The translations under genes and the position numbers were made by a program. A DNA stretch of 64,000 bases from Dokdonella_A sp937902695 (GTDB taxonomy: Bacteria > Pseudomonadota > Gammaproteobacteria > Xanthomonadales > Rhodanobacteraceae), in contig JBEHYO010000008.1 of assembly GCA_048498135.1 (NCBI GenBank), positions 1 to 64,000 on the forward strand, in the 5' to 3' direction. Under the pieces are notes generated by a model. It saw only the letters and a program-made list of their open reading frames with translations. It was not told where the DNA came from and ran no database searches. Shown piece after piece: positions 1-8,159 of the stretch (within the stretch, counting starts at the first letter, position 1; every line of letters starts with the position of its first letter).

Positions 1-369
1 GGCGCGATCGCGCCGGACGCCGTCGCGCGCTGGATGACGGCCGCGAACGCCTTCGCGCTGCCGAGCTACTCCGAAGGCTATCCGAACGTGCTCGTCGAGG
101 CGCTCGCGTGCGGACGGCCGATCGTGGCGACGCGCGTCGGCGGCATCCCGGAGATCGTGGACGACTCGACCGGCGTGCTGATCGCGCCGCGCGACGAAAC
201 CGAGCTCCAGCGCGCGCTCGTCGCCGTGCTCGATCGCAGCTGGGACGAGACGGTGCTGTCGCGCCGCTTCTCGCGCGACTGGGCCGCCGTCGCCGCCGAG
301 ACGCGTGCCGTCTGCGAGGATGCATTGCGCGATCGAGAGCCGGCGGCGAAGGCCGTTCCGCCGGTCTGA
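1..369 (+). CDS. Glycosyltransferase family 4, C-terminal part (truncated by window edge)
   Basis: The open frame runs in from the left edge, so only the last 122 residues are present. The visible part holds the nucleotide-sugar-binding signature of GT4 retaining glycosyltransferases: S-E-G-Y-P-N-V-L-V-E (an E-x7-E motif) followed by P-I-V-A-T-R-V-G-G. The enzyme would transfer a sugar from an NDP-sugar during exopolysaccharide or lipopolysaccharide assembly on the cytoplasmic side. It converges on the minus-strand polysaccharide genes, with only 4 bases between the two stop codons. Acceptor and sugar cannot be told from the fragment. Confidence 0.88.
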   Translation, partial: GAIAPDAVARWMTAANAFALPSYSEGYPNVLVEALACGRPIVATRVGGIPEIVDDSTGVLIAPRDETELQRALVAVLDRSWDETVLSRRFSRDWAAVAAETRAVCEDALRDREPAAKAVPPV

Positions 370-373
370 GCGC

Positions 374-1561
374 TCAGGCGACGCGGCGCTCGCGCATCGC
401 GCCCGGCGGCGGCGGCAATACGAAGTCGCGATACTGGCCCGGATCGCCGGTCTTGCCCGCCTCGGCCGCCTTGATGATGTTGTAGGCCTCGCGCGCGGTC
501 ACGTAATGCAATACGTAATCGCGTCCGTCGTTGTACGCGCGCTCGAGGTGCGCATACATCGCCTCGGACGGTGCGCCGAGCAGCGTGTCCATGTCGCCTT
601 CCTGCGTGCCGTGCGTGTGGATCTTGACGAACACCCACTCCGGCCGGCCCTCGACGTGGATGCCGGTGCGCACCCAGTCGTCGACGCGCGCCGGCGTCGG
701 CGGCTGCGTTTTCCTCACGTCGGCGTTCTCGATGCGCGGCATGACGCCCATGCGCCGCTCGCGCCAGTTGAGCGCGAGCGGTCCCTGCACGATCATCAGA
801 TCGCCGCTCGCGCTGCCGCCGACGCGGACCGGCACGCCGGTGTCGTGCGACTTCGGCCGCGCCGGATCGTCGGTCGCGTAGTAGATCGAATTGATCGTGC
901 TGGTCTGCGTGTCGCTCGGCGCGGAAGGCAGCGTGAAGTCGGCATAGCAGCCGAGCTCGCGCAGCAGGATCAGCTCGTTGTTGAGGCCGCACCAGCGTCC
1001 GTCGGGACGCGAATTGTCGAGGCTCCAGTTGCCGTGGATGAACGCGAAGCGGAGCTCGCCCGTCGCAGGGTCGCGCGGCAGCGCGCCGTGGCGCTCGTGC
1101 AGCATGCGGCAGAAGCGCGCCATCGTTTCGCGAAAGTTCGCCTCGGTGTCGTTGTCGTGGTGCAGGTGGATCTCGATCTCGCCGTAGCCCTCGGCGCAGA
1201 GCGCGGCGATCTTGTCGAGATATTCCTCGACGTATTCCTCCTCGGGGTAGAAGAAGCTGTGCTGCGGCGGCCGGCCGTCGGCGTCGCGATGCCGCCCGGC
1301 GAGCGCGCGGTAATCGCGGCACCAGCGATCGACCCGCGCACGCTGCGTCGCCTCGTCGGCGCGGCCCCACATCGGCTCGTAGTGATCGACGAAGCAGAAC
1401 ATCACGTGCACGGGCCCGTCGCCGCGCGCGGGCGCACGGCGACGCAGGTACGCCGGCAGCCAGACCTGCATGTTGCGCGAACGGATCGCGAGGTAGACGG
1501 CGGCTGCCGCGCCAACGACCGCGAGCACCGCCAGCAGCGCGATGATGGCCGCCGCGCTCAC
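374..1561 (-). CDS. Membrane-anchored protein of unknown function in polysaccharide locus
   Basis: This 395-residue protein starts at a GTG that overlaps the stop of the upstream deacetylase gene (GTGA), implying translational coupling. Residues 1-25 form one hydrophobic helix (Ala/Ile/Leu/Val-rich), then Arg/Lys, consistent with an N-terminal anchor. The rest is soluble and contains a F-V-D-H-Y-E-P-M-W segment, an acidic PEEEYVEEYLDKI stretch and an E-I-H-L-H-H-D-N-D motif. These His/Asp clusters resemble the metal-binding or carbohydrate-active sites seen in polysaccharide-deacetylase-like folds, but I cannot assign the protein to that family with confidence. The tight link to a NodB deacetylase suggests that it acts on the same polymer. 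Function unknown. Confidence 0.78.
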   Translation of the reverse strand: MSAAAIIALLAVLAVVGAAAAVYLAIRSRNMQVWLPAYLRRRAPARGDGPVHVMFCFVDHYEPMWGRADEATQRARVDRWCRDYRALAGRHRDADGRPPQHSFFYPEEEYVEEYLDKIAALCAEGYGEIEIHLHHDNDTEANFRETMARFCRMLHERHGALPRDPATGELRFAFIHGNWSLDNSRPDGRWCGLNNELILLRELGCYADFTLPSAPSDTQTSTINSIYYATDDPARPKSHDTGVPVRVGGSASGDLMIVQGPLALNWRERRMGVMPRIENADVRKTQPPTPARVDDWVRTGIHVEGRPEWVFVKIHTHGTQEGDMDTLLGAPSEAMYAHLERAYNDGRDYVLHYVTAREAYNIIKAAEAGKTGDPGQYRDFVLPPPPGAMRERRVA

Positions 1562-2199
1562 GCCGCTTCCTCGGGCAGCGCGCGCATCTGGATACCCGCG
1601 GCGCGCCATTCGGGCAGCATTTCCTCGAGGACCTGCACGATGCGGTCGTCGTCGTCATGCATGAGCAGGATGTCGCCCGCGACCGGCGGAACCGTGCGCA
1701 GCCGCTCGACGATCCGATCCTTCGGCTCGCGACGATAGTCGAGCGTGTCGTACGACCAGTACGTGATGCAGCGGCGCACGCGCAGGCAGTGCAGCAGCAG
1801 CGACATCGGCAGCGCGCCGCTCGGCGGCCTGAAGCGGTGACGCGGCTTTCCGTCGAGCTCGGCGAGGATGCGATCGGCATGATCGATCTGGTCGAGCTGC
1901 TCGGCGAGCGGGATCTGCATGAAGCGCGGGTGGTTGTAGGAATGGTTGCCGATCAGGTGACCCTCATCGACGATGCGGCGCGCGATGTCCGGGTGCGCCT
2001 CCGCCGCATGGCCCACCACGAAGAAGCTCGCGTGGGCGCCGTGCCGCTTGAGCAGATCGAGGACGCGCGGCGTGTATTCGGGGTGCGGGCCGTCGTCGAA
2101 GCTGAGATAGATCGTGTTCGCGACCGAGGACGCTTCCGTCAGCAGGAGGAAGCGCGGCAGGCAGCGCAGGAGACGTACCTTTCTCGGTCTCGGGTTCAC
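1558..2199 (-). CDS. NodB-type polysaccharide deacetylase
   Basis: 213 residues from a GTG start; no ATG lies in a suitable place and the NodB domain begins at about residue 30. The five NodB (carbohydrate esterase 4) motifs are readable: S-F-D-D-G-P at 33-38 (catalytic base and metal Asp), H-S-Y-N-H at 86-90 (metal-binding His pair), R-F-R-P-P-S-G-A near 122-129, D-T-L-D-Y-R, and I-L-L-M-H-D near the C terminus (catalytic His). The family removes N- or O-acetyl groups from polysaccharide with a divalent metal. There is no obvious signal peptide, so it may act on lipid-linked intermediates or be exported by an unrecognised route. It lies between a glycosyltransferase and the unknown protein of the same run. 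Confidence 0.88.
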   Translation of the reverse strand: MNPRPRKVRLLRCLPRFLLLTEASSVANTIYLSFDDGPHPEYTPRVLDLLKRHGAHASFFVVGHAAEAHPDIARRIVDEGHLIGNHSYNHPRFMQIPLAEQLDQIDHADRILAELDGKPRHRFRPPSGALPMSLLLHCLRVRRCITYWSYDTLDYRREPKDRIVERLRTVPPVAGDILLMHDDDDRIVQVLEEMLPEWRAAGIQMRALPEEAA

Positions 2200-2303
2200 G
2201 CGGGCGCCAATGATCGAGTGAGCGCGGACGAACCGGCGGCGGACCCCAGGACGCCTCGTGCCACAAATTGTAATCGATAAATCGCAAGCGAAAGCCGGGG
2301 CAT

Positions 2304-3407
2304 TCACGTCTCCGCGTAAAGGGTCTGATACCGCGCGACCATCGTCTCCACGCTGCCTTCGCGGCGGACCCATGCGATCGCCGCCTCGCCCATGGCGCGG
2401 GCGCGGGCCGGATCGGCGAGCACGTCCTCGAGCGCGTCGGCGAACAGCGCGGGATCGCCCGGCTTGACGATACGGCCGGAGACGCCGTCGCTGACGATCT
2501 CGGCGTTGCCGCCGACGTCGGTCGCGACGATCGGCAGCGCGCTCGCCGATGCCTCGAGCAACGCGATCGAATAGCCCTCCGACACCGACGACATCGCGAA
2601 CACGTCGAACCCCGGCAGGAGATTGCGCACGTCGCTGCGATCGCCGAGGAACACGACGCGGTCGCCGACGCCTTCGTCGGCGGCGAGGCGCTCGAGTTCC
2701 TCGCGCAGGCTGCCGTCTCCGATCAGCGCGAGCGCGGCCTCGCGTCCGCGTCGGCGCAGCATGGCGAACGCGCGGATCAGCGTCGGCAGATCCTTCGCCC
2801 AGTTGAGGCGTCCGACGAAGCCGATGATCTCGATGCCGGATCCGACGCCGAGCAGATCGGCAACCGTGCGGTGGGCCGAGGACGATGCCGCGACGAAGCG
2901 CTCGACATGGATGCCGTTCGGCACGACGGCGAGCTTGGCGGCGGGCACGCGATCGTGCTCGGCGAGATTTCTTCGCGCCGCCTCGCAGACCGCGACGACG
3001 CGATCCGTCCAGCGCATCGCGATGGAATAGAGCGCAAGGCGCATGCGGCCCGGCGGCGCGACGCCGCGGCCGTGGCGCGTGTTGAGAAATCGCCGCACGC
3101 CGATTCCGCGCGAGGCGAGCGCGGCATACGCGTGCGCGATGATGTTGTGCGAATGGAGGATCTCGCTGCCGTGCGCGCGGAAGAGCGCGCGCATGCGCCG
3201 GAGCGCGGCGACGTCGAAGCCGGTGCCCTTGCCACACGCGTCGACCGCGATGCCCTCCGCGCGGAGCTCGCCGGCTAGGAGTCCTTCCTCGTACAGGCAG
3301 ACGACGCGGCAATCGTGGCCCGCTGCCTTCTGCGCGAGCGCGAGATCGATGACGACGCGCTCGAGGCCGCCGCGATTCAGGTTTTCGACGACATGCGTGA
3401 TCCGCAC
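2304..3407 (-). CDS. Glycosyltransferase family 4
   Basis: 367 residues from a GTG preceded by GGGAG. The protein has the two-Rossmann-domain GT-B layout: an N-terminal acceptor domain beginning R-I-T-H-V-V-E-N-L-N-R-G-G-L-E-R, typical of GT4 enzymes of exopolysaccharide clusters, and a C-terminal donor domain with G-F-V-G-R-L-N-W-A-K-D and the E-x7-E motif at about residues 277-285 (E-G-Y-S-I-A-L-L-E). It would add one sugar to the lipid-linked repeat unit. The start lies 14 bases after the stop of the ligase gene, in the same direction, so the two are co-transcribed. The sugar specificity is unknown; similar proteins are sometimes annotated as PEP-CTERM/XrtA-associated. Confidence 0.9.
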   Translation of the reverse strand: MRITHVVENLNRGGLERVVIDLALAQKAAGHDCRVVCLYEEGLLAGELRAEGIAVDACGKGTGFDVAALRRMRALFRAHGSEILHSHNIIAHAYAALASRGIGVRRFLNTRHGRGVAPPGRMRLALYSIAMRWTDRVVAVCEAARRNLAEHDRVPAAKLAVVPNGIHVERFVAASSSAHRTVADLLGVGSGIEIIGFVGRLNWAKDLPTLIRAFAMLRRRGREAALALIGDGSLREELERLAADEGVGDRVVFLGDRSDVRNLLPGFDVFAMSSVSEGYSIALLEASASALPIVATDVGGNAEIVSDGVSGRIVKPGDPALFADALEDVLADPARARAMGEAAIAWVRREGSVETMVARYQTLYAET

Positions 3408-3421
3408 GCGGAATCTCCCGG

Positions 3422-4699
3422 TCAGAGCAGCGCGCGCGTGATGACGAAGATCGCAACGACCCCGGCCACCGACGTCATCAGGAGCCGCGGCACGTCGCCT
3501 CCGATCCGGAACGTCGGCAATCCGGGGAAGCGCTCCTGCGCGCCGGCGTATTCGGCGACGACGAGAGCGGCCAGCATGTAGACCACGATGACGTAGGTGC
3601 GGCTCAGGAAGAATGCCGCCGTGAAGAGCGCGCACAGGCTGAGCAGCAGCGTCATCCCGATCCTGCGCTCCTCGGCCCATGCCTCGGTGGCCGTCTCGTC
3701 CTCGAGGGGCGGTTCGTACTTCTCGATCGCCCACATCATGCGAAAGCAGTACACGACGATGCCGAGCCAGATCGTGAAGCCGATGTATCCGGTTTCCGCC
3801 AGCGCGAGCACGAACGAATTATGCGCGGTGAGCGGATTGTGCTCGGTGAACTGGCCCGCGCCGACGCCGAACAGCGGCTGGTGCAGGAACATCTGGATGC
3901 CGCTGTACCACGCATCGATGCGGCCGGCCGCGGATTCCTCGCCCGCGTCGAGCTCCTGCAGGCGCGCGGACAACATCATCATGCCCGCGAGGCCGGCGCC
4001 GCCGGCGATTCCCGCAACGAGGATGCCGCGTCGTCGCCATAGCCAGAATCCGAGCAGCGCCGCGACGGCGAGCATGGCGCCGCGCGAATTGGTGAGGTAG
4101 GTGCCATACAGCAGAAGCCCGGCCATCGACAGCCAGAAAAGACGCACCAGCCCGAGCATGCCGCCGCGACTGCTGAGGTAGAACGCGAACGGCAGCGTGG
4201 AGACGAACAGGAGGCCGAGATCGTTCGGATCGCTGAAGATGCCGACGTACTGGATGCGCCCGCCGCCCTCCTCGTCCTCCTGCGAGAGCGGCATGCCGGT
4301 CCAGCCGATGCCGTGCGCCGCCTGGTCGATGCCGTGCACCGCGAGCACTCCCGAACAAAGGACGAACGTCGCCATCACGATCACGACGCGCTTCCGGCTG
4401 TTCGTCACGTTGGCGAGGATGACGAACGCGGCAACGGTCGGCCCGAACTGCGTCAGCTGCCAGAGCGCGCCGCCGAACCAGCCGTTGGTGATCTCCGAGA
4501 CCATGCAGACGAGAAGGAACGCGCCGAGCAGCGCGTACTGCGGCTCGGAGAAGCGCTTGTCCGGGGACATCATCCAGGCGAGCAGCGCCGCGACCAGCGA
4601 TATCGGCAGGATCGGCAGGGCCAGCTCGACCATGCCGGGATATTCCTGCGGGCGCACGATCACCAGCGCGACGTACAGCAGCGTGAGGAAGAACGCCAT
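3422..4699 (-). CDS. O-antigen ligase / Wzy-like polymerase family membrane protein
   Basis: 425 residues from ATG with many hydrophobic segments (about ten to twelve). The N terminus (F-F-L-T-L-L-Y-V-A-L-V-I-V-R-P-Q-E-Y) is typical of the O-glycosylation-ligase/Wzy group found in exopolysaccharide loci. The large loop before the last helices holds A-H-N-S-F-V-L-A-L-A-E-T-G, the conserved Wzy_C segment. Members either polymerise repeat units or transfer finished glycan to lipid A-core or protein in the periplasm. Placement between two polysaccharide deacetylases and a GT4 enzyme supports a polymerase or ligase for the locus polymer. Sequence alone does not separate the two. Confidence 0.85.
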   Translation of the reverse strand: MAFFLTLLYVALVIVRPQEYPGMVELALPILPISLVAALLAWMMSPDKRFSEPQYALLGAFLLVCMVSEITNGWFGGALWQLTQFGPTVAAFVILANVTNSRKRVVIVMATFVLCSGVLAVHGIDQAAHGIGWTGMPLSQEDEEGGGRIQYVGIFSDPNDLGLLFVSTLPFAFYLSSRGGMLGLVRLFWLSMAGLLLYGTYLTNSRGAMLAVAALLGFWLWRRRGILVAGIAGGAGLAGMMMLSARLQELDAGEESAAGRIDAWYSGIQMFLHQPLFGVGAGQFTEHNPLTAHNSFVLALAETGYIGFTIWLGIVVYCFRMMWAIEKYEPPLEDETATEAWAEERRIGMTLLLSLCALFTAAFFLSRTYVIVVYMLAALVVAEYAGAQERFPGLPTFRIGGDVPRLLMTSVAGVVAIFVITRALL

Positions 4700-4706
4700 C
4701 GGGGGT

Positions 4707-5813
4707 TCAGCCGCCCCGTCGTCGAGAGCGATGCGTGAACAGCGCCGGCCACGCCAGCATTGCGCGGAACCAGGGCATGTCGAGATAGCTTTCGACGTGC
4801 AGGCGGCGCAGGTCGTGGAAATCAGCCGGCCGCGCCGGATTGTCGCCGCCGATGTAGCTGCAGCCGATGCGGAAGCCGGCGTTGCGCGCCGCGGCGATCA
4901 CGTCTGCATCGAACGCGTCGCGCCCGCCGACCGGATACGACAGGCTGACCGCCGGCACGCCGATCTGGCGAGTCAGCGCGGCCTGCGAACCGTCGATCTC
5001 GCCCTTCATCTCGGCGGGCGGCAGCTTGGAAAGCATATGGTGACTGACGCCGTGCGAGCCGATCTCCATGCCGCCGGCGTGCATCTCGCGCAGCTCGGCC
5101 CATGTCATCGGCCGGCAATCGGCGTGCCCGCCGGCGCGCGGCATCCCGAAACGTTCGGCGAGCTCGCGGATCGTTTCCGCCTGCTCGAGCGCGCTCATCG
5201 ACTTCATCCGGTCGAGGAGGTCCGCCGCGAGCGCGCGCCGTTGCGGCATCGCATCCGGAATGGCCGCATCGACGCCGAGCGCCTCGATGCGCACGGAGGG
5301 CGCGCGCGTCGTGCAGATCATGTGCACGAGCCAGTCGTACGCATACGGAAGGCTGCTGTCGATGTAGCCGGTCGAGACGAAGAACACGGCGGGCACGCCG
5401 AGTTCCCTCAGGATCGGATAGGCGACGCGATGGTTGTCGTCGTAGCCGTCGTCGAACGTCACGACGATGGCGTTGCGCGGCGGGCGTCGGCCCGCGTCGA
5501 CGATCGCGAGCCAGTCGCGGAACGTCAGCGGATGGAAGCGGCGCCGCACGAACGCCATCTGCTCGCGGAACTGCTCGCTCGATGCGCTGACGAGACCGAG
5601 GTCGAACTTGAACGCGTCTTCGTCGGGAATCGCCAGCACGCGGTGATATGCGAGGATGCGCAGCTTCGCGCCGCCGAGATCGCGCAGGCCGCCGATGACC
5701 GGCAGCAGGCCCGTGCGATGGAGCGCGCGCGCCAGGCGCTGATGCTTGCTGATCTTGCGGGCCGGACCTGCGCCCGGCGTCGCGTCGACTCGCGACAAGG
5801 TCGAAACCCCCAT
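4707..5813 (-). CDS. Polysaccharide deacetylase family protein
   Basis: 368 residues. I chose the ATG at 5813 because it has a strong GGGGGAGGCGG Shine-Dalgarno; an upstream in-frame start would add about 26 arginine-rich residues with no such site. After a helical N-terminal region the NodB domain shows I-L-A-Y-H-R-V at 53-59, V-T-F-D-D-G-Y-D-D at 118-126, and E-I-G-S-H-G-V-S-H-H further on, which supply the metal-binding Asp and His residues. The arrangement resembles deacetylases found in exosortase/PEP-CTERM-type EPS clusters. This would be the promoter-proximal gene of the minus-strand run down to 374, whose members are separated by short gaps or overlaps. Confidence 0.87.
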   Translation of the reverse strand: MGVSTLSRVDATPGAGPARKISKHQRLARALHRTGLLPVIGGLRDLGGAKLRILAYHRVLAIPDEDAFKFDLGLVSASSEQFREQMAFVRRRFHPLTFRDWLAIVDAGRRPPRNAIVVTFDDGYDDNHRVAYPILRELGVPAVFFVSTGYIDSSLPYAYDWLVHMICTTRAPSVRIEALGVDAAIPDAMPQRRALAADLLDRMKSMSALEQAETIRELAERFGMPRAGGHADCRPMTWAELREMHAGGMEIGSHGVSHHMLSKLPPAEMKGEIDGSQAALTRQIGVPAVSLSYPVGGRDAFDADVIAAARNAGFRIGCSYIGGDNPARPADFHDLRRLHVESYLDMPWFRAMLAWPALFTHRSRRRGG

Positions 5814-6146
5814 GACGTGCCGCCTCCCCCGCGGATGCCCGTGAGTGTCGGTCCGAACGGGGCGCCTGGCAACCTTTCCGTGGCCTTTCACGCACGGGCC
5901 GCGCGCGGCGCTTCAATGCTGCCTGGCCGGACATCGGGATGTGCATCGCAAGCCGCGAAGGCGCGCTGCGCATCGCCGGAACGCGGCGACGGCGCTGTCG
6001 GTAACGCAGAGCGATCACAGCATTACGTTCGTCAATGCGGTGTGTTTTTCGCAACCGCGCGCGCCTCCCGCGAGAGTCAGCCTTCGCTCACGCTTGCCGC
6101 GCGACGAGCGGATATACTTGCGGACTACTTTCAGGGGTGGCCCCAC
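5814..6146. promoter_or_regulatory. Divergent intergenic region, deacetylase run / beta-propeller gene
   Basis: 333 bases without a credible gene. It must hold the promoters of the minus-strand polysaccharide run and of the plus-strand propeller gene. The only recognisable element is a TATACT hexamer at 6112-6117 about 30 bases before the plus-strand ATG, a plausible -10 box; no convincing -35 sits at the right distance. AGGGGTGG at 6132-6139 is a fair ribosome-binding site for the propeller gene. Confidence 0.35.
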
Positions 6147-8147
6147 ATGAGCTGTTCACGCCGATCGGCGATCGCTTTCGCGCTGGCATTGGCGACGCCG
6201 TCCTGCTTCGCGGCCGACTGGATGCAATTCGGCTACGACCCCGCGCACAGCAGCCACAACACCGCCGAAACGATCCTCACGGCCGGCAACGTCGGCAGCA
6301 TCGTCGCGCTCTATTCGCACGCGTTGCCCGATCTGATCGACGGCGCGCCGGTTTATCTCAGCAACGTGCAGACCGGCAACGGCGTCAAGAACCTGCTGTT
6401 CGCGGTTTCGCGCAGCGGCACCGCGATGGCGCTCGACGCCGCCGACGGCAGTGTCGTCTGGTCGAAGTCGCCGGGTCCCGCATCGGTCGTCACGTCCTCG
6501 CCGGCGATCGACCCGAATCGCCAGTACGTCTACATGACGATGCCGGACGGCAAGATTCACAAGTACGCCGTCGCCGACGGCGCGGAAACGACCGACGCGA
6601 ACTGGCCGGAAGTCTCGACCATCAAGCCGACGATGGAGCGCCCCAATGGCAGTCTCGCCATCGCGACCTACAACGGAACGAGCTATCTCTATTCCGTGGC
6701 GAGCGGTTACACCGATACGGGCGACTACCAGGGACACCTGACCACGATCAACCTCTCGACCGGGGCGCAGGTCGTCTTCAATACGTTGTGCAGCAACCTC
6801 GCCATCCATCTTGCGGGGCCGTCGGGCGATCAGTGCAGCAGCGTCGGCAGCTCGATCTGGGGTCGCGGCGGCGCGGTTTTCGACGCCGCCCGCAATCGCG
6901 TTTACATCAGCTCGGGCAACGGGCCCTACGACGCGAACACCGGCGGCAACAACTGGGGCGACAGCCTCATCTCGCTCGCGCCCGACGGCACGCCCGCGAC
7001 GCCGGGCGTGCCCTACGACAGCTATACGCCGACGGATTTCCTCAACCTCTACCAGCACGATCTCGATCTCGGCGCCATGTCGGTCGCGCTGTTGCCGGTG
7101 CCGGCGGGCAGCGCCATCCCGCACCTCGGCCTGCAGGGCGGCAAGGACGAAGTGCTGAAGCTGATCAACCTCGACGACATGAGCGGCGCCGGCGGCCCGC
7201 GCCACATCGGCGGCGAGATCCAGGTGATCACGCCGCCGCCGGACAATTACGGCGGTCACGAGCAGTCGGCGGTCTGGGTCAATCCGGCCGACAATGCCAC
7301 CTGGGTCTTCTTCGCGAGCTTCAGGACCGGCCTCTACGGCTACAAGCTCGGCCTCAACGGCAGCCAGATCCCGCAGCTGACGTCGATGTGGCGAAAATCC
7401 ATCGGCGTCGATATCGGCACGACGTCGCCGGTGATCGCCAACGGCGTGCTCTACCACGTCGGCACCGCCGACGGCGCCTCGGTCAACACGCTGATGGCAC
7501 GCGACCCGGTCACGGCCAACGTGCTGTGGACGTCGCCCACGCTGAGCGGCATCCACTGGCAGAGCCCCATCGTCGTCAACGGCGTCATCTACGTGACCGA
7601 CGTCGAGGGCGGCACCGCCTACCTCAAGGCCTACGGGTTCAACGGCCCGCCGCCGGTGACGCATGTCGTGACGCCGGTCGCCGGCGCGAACGGAAGCCTC
7701 GTGCCCGGAACGCCGCAGACCGTGAACGACGGCACGACGACCTCGTTCACCGCGGTTCCCGACAACGGCTTTTCGATCGATTCGGTGAGCGGCTGCGGCG
7801 GCAGCCTCGCCGGAAACCTCTTCACGACCGCGCCCGTGACCGCCGACTGCACGGTGACCGCCTCGTTCGCCGCCACGCCGCCGGTCACGCATACCGTGAC
7901 GCCGACGGCGACGGCGGGCGGCACGATCGCGCCGAGCGATCCGCAGACGGTCGACGACGGCGACACCGTCGCGTTCACGTTGTCGGCGGATACGGGTTTC
8001 ATGCTGACCAGCGTGACCGGCTGCGGCGGATCGCTCGGCAACTTCGTCTACACGACGGCGCCGGTCACCGCCGACTGCACGGTATCGGCGAGCTTCACCC
8101 AAACAGGCGACGACACGATCTTCGCGAACGGCTTCGATCCGAACTAG
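6147..8147 (+). CDS. Secreted PQQ-like beta-propeller protein with two C-terminal repeat domains
   Basis: 666 residues. Residues 1-22 are a Sec signal peptide ending C-F-A-A. Residues from about 23 to 500 are a PQQ-enzyme-like WD/beta-propeller: it opens with D-W-M-Q-F-G-Y-D-P-A-H-S, has repeated blades such as A-M-A-L-D-A-A-D-G-S-V-V-W-S-K, and lacks the catalytic features I would expect of a true quinoprotein dehydrogenase. Two tandem repeats of about 75 residues follow (roughly 502-578 and 579-655), each with P-V-T-H-x-V-T-P, Q-T-V-x-D-G, G-C-G-G-S-L and T-A-P-V-T-A-D-C-T-V. The protein ends D-T-I-F-A-N-G-F-D-P-N, a tail also met in another secreted protein of this window. Likely cell-surface or extracellular; substrate unknown. 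Confidence 0.85.
   Translation: MSCSRRSAIAFALALATPSCFAADWMQFGYDPAHSSHNTAETILTAGNVGSIVALYSHALPDLIDGAPVYLSNVQTGNGVKNLLFAVSRSGTAMALDAADGSVVWSKSPGPASVVTSSPAIDPNRQYVYMTMPDGKIHKYAVADGAETTDANWPEVSTIKPTMERPNGSLAIATYNGTSYLYSVASGYTDTGDYQGHLTTINLSTGAQVVFNTLCSNLAIHLAGPSGDQCSSVGSSIWGRGGAVFDAARNRVYISSGNGPYDANTGGNNWGDSLISLAPDGTPATPGVPYDSYTPTDFLNLYQHDLDLGAMSVALLPVPAGSAIPHLGLQGGKDEVLKLINLDDMSGAGGPRHIGGEIQVITPPPDNYGGHEQSAVWVNPADNATWVFFASFRTGLYGYKLGLNGSQIPQLTSMWRKSIGVDIGTTSPVIANGVLYHVGTADGASVNTLMARDPVTANVLWTSPTLSGIHWQSPIVVNGVIYVTDVEGGTAYLKAYGFNGPPPVTHVVTPVAGANGSLVPGTPQTVNDGTTTSFTAVPDNGFSIDSVSGCGGSLAGNLFTTAPVTADCTVTASFAATPPVTHTVTPTATAGGTIAPSDPQTVDDGDTVAFTLSADTGFMLTSVTGCGGSLGNFVYTTAPVTADCTVSASFTQTGDDTIFANGFDPN
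7650..8110 (+). repeat. Tandem ~75-residue protein repeat (two copies) in the propeller protein
   Basis: Two coding repeats of about 230 bases each follow one another. Both encode T-H-x-V-T-P ... P-Q-T-V-x-D-G ... G-C-G-G-S-L ... T-T-A-P-V-T-A-D-C-T-V. Each copy carries two cysteines that could form one disulfide within the domain. They match the general type of short bacterial surface repeats often found C-terminal in secreted proteins. Confidence 0.75.
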
Positions 8148-8159
8148 GATCGCCGGCAC

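Noticed and set aside
4197..6146. Upstream extension of the propeller gene frame
   Set aside because: Lies antisense to the ligase and deacetylase genes; the ATG at 6147 begins a good signal peptide.
7650..8110. CRISPR or DNA tandem array
   Set aside because: The repeats are coding protein-domain duplications of about 230 bases, not short direct repeats with spacers.
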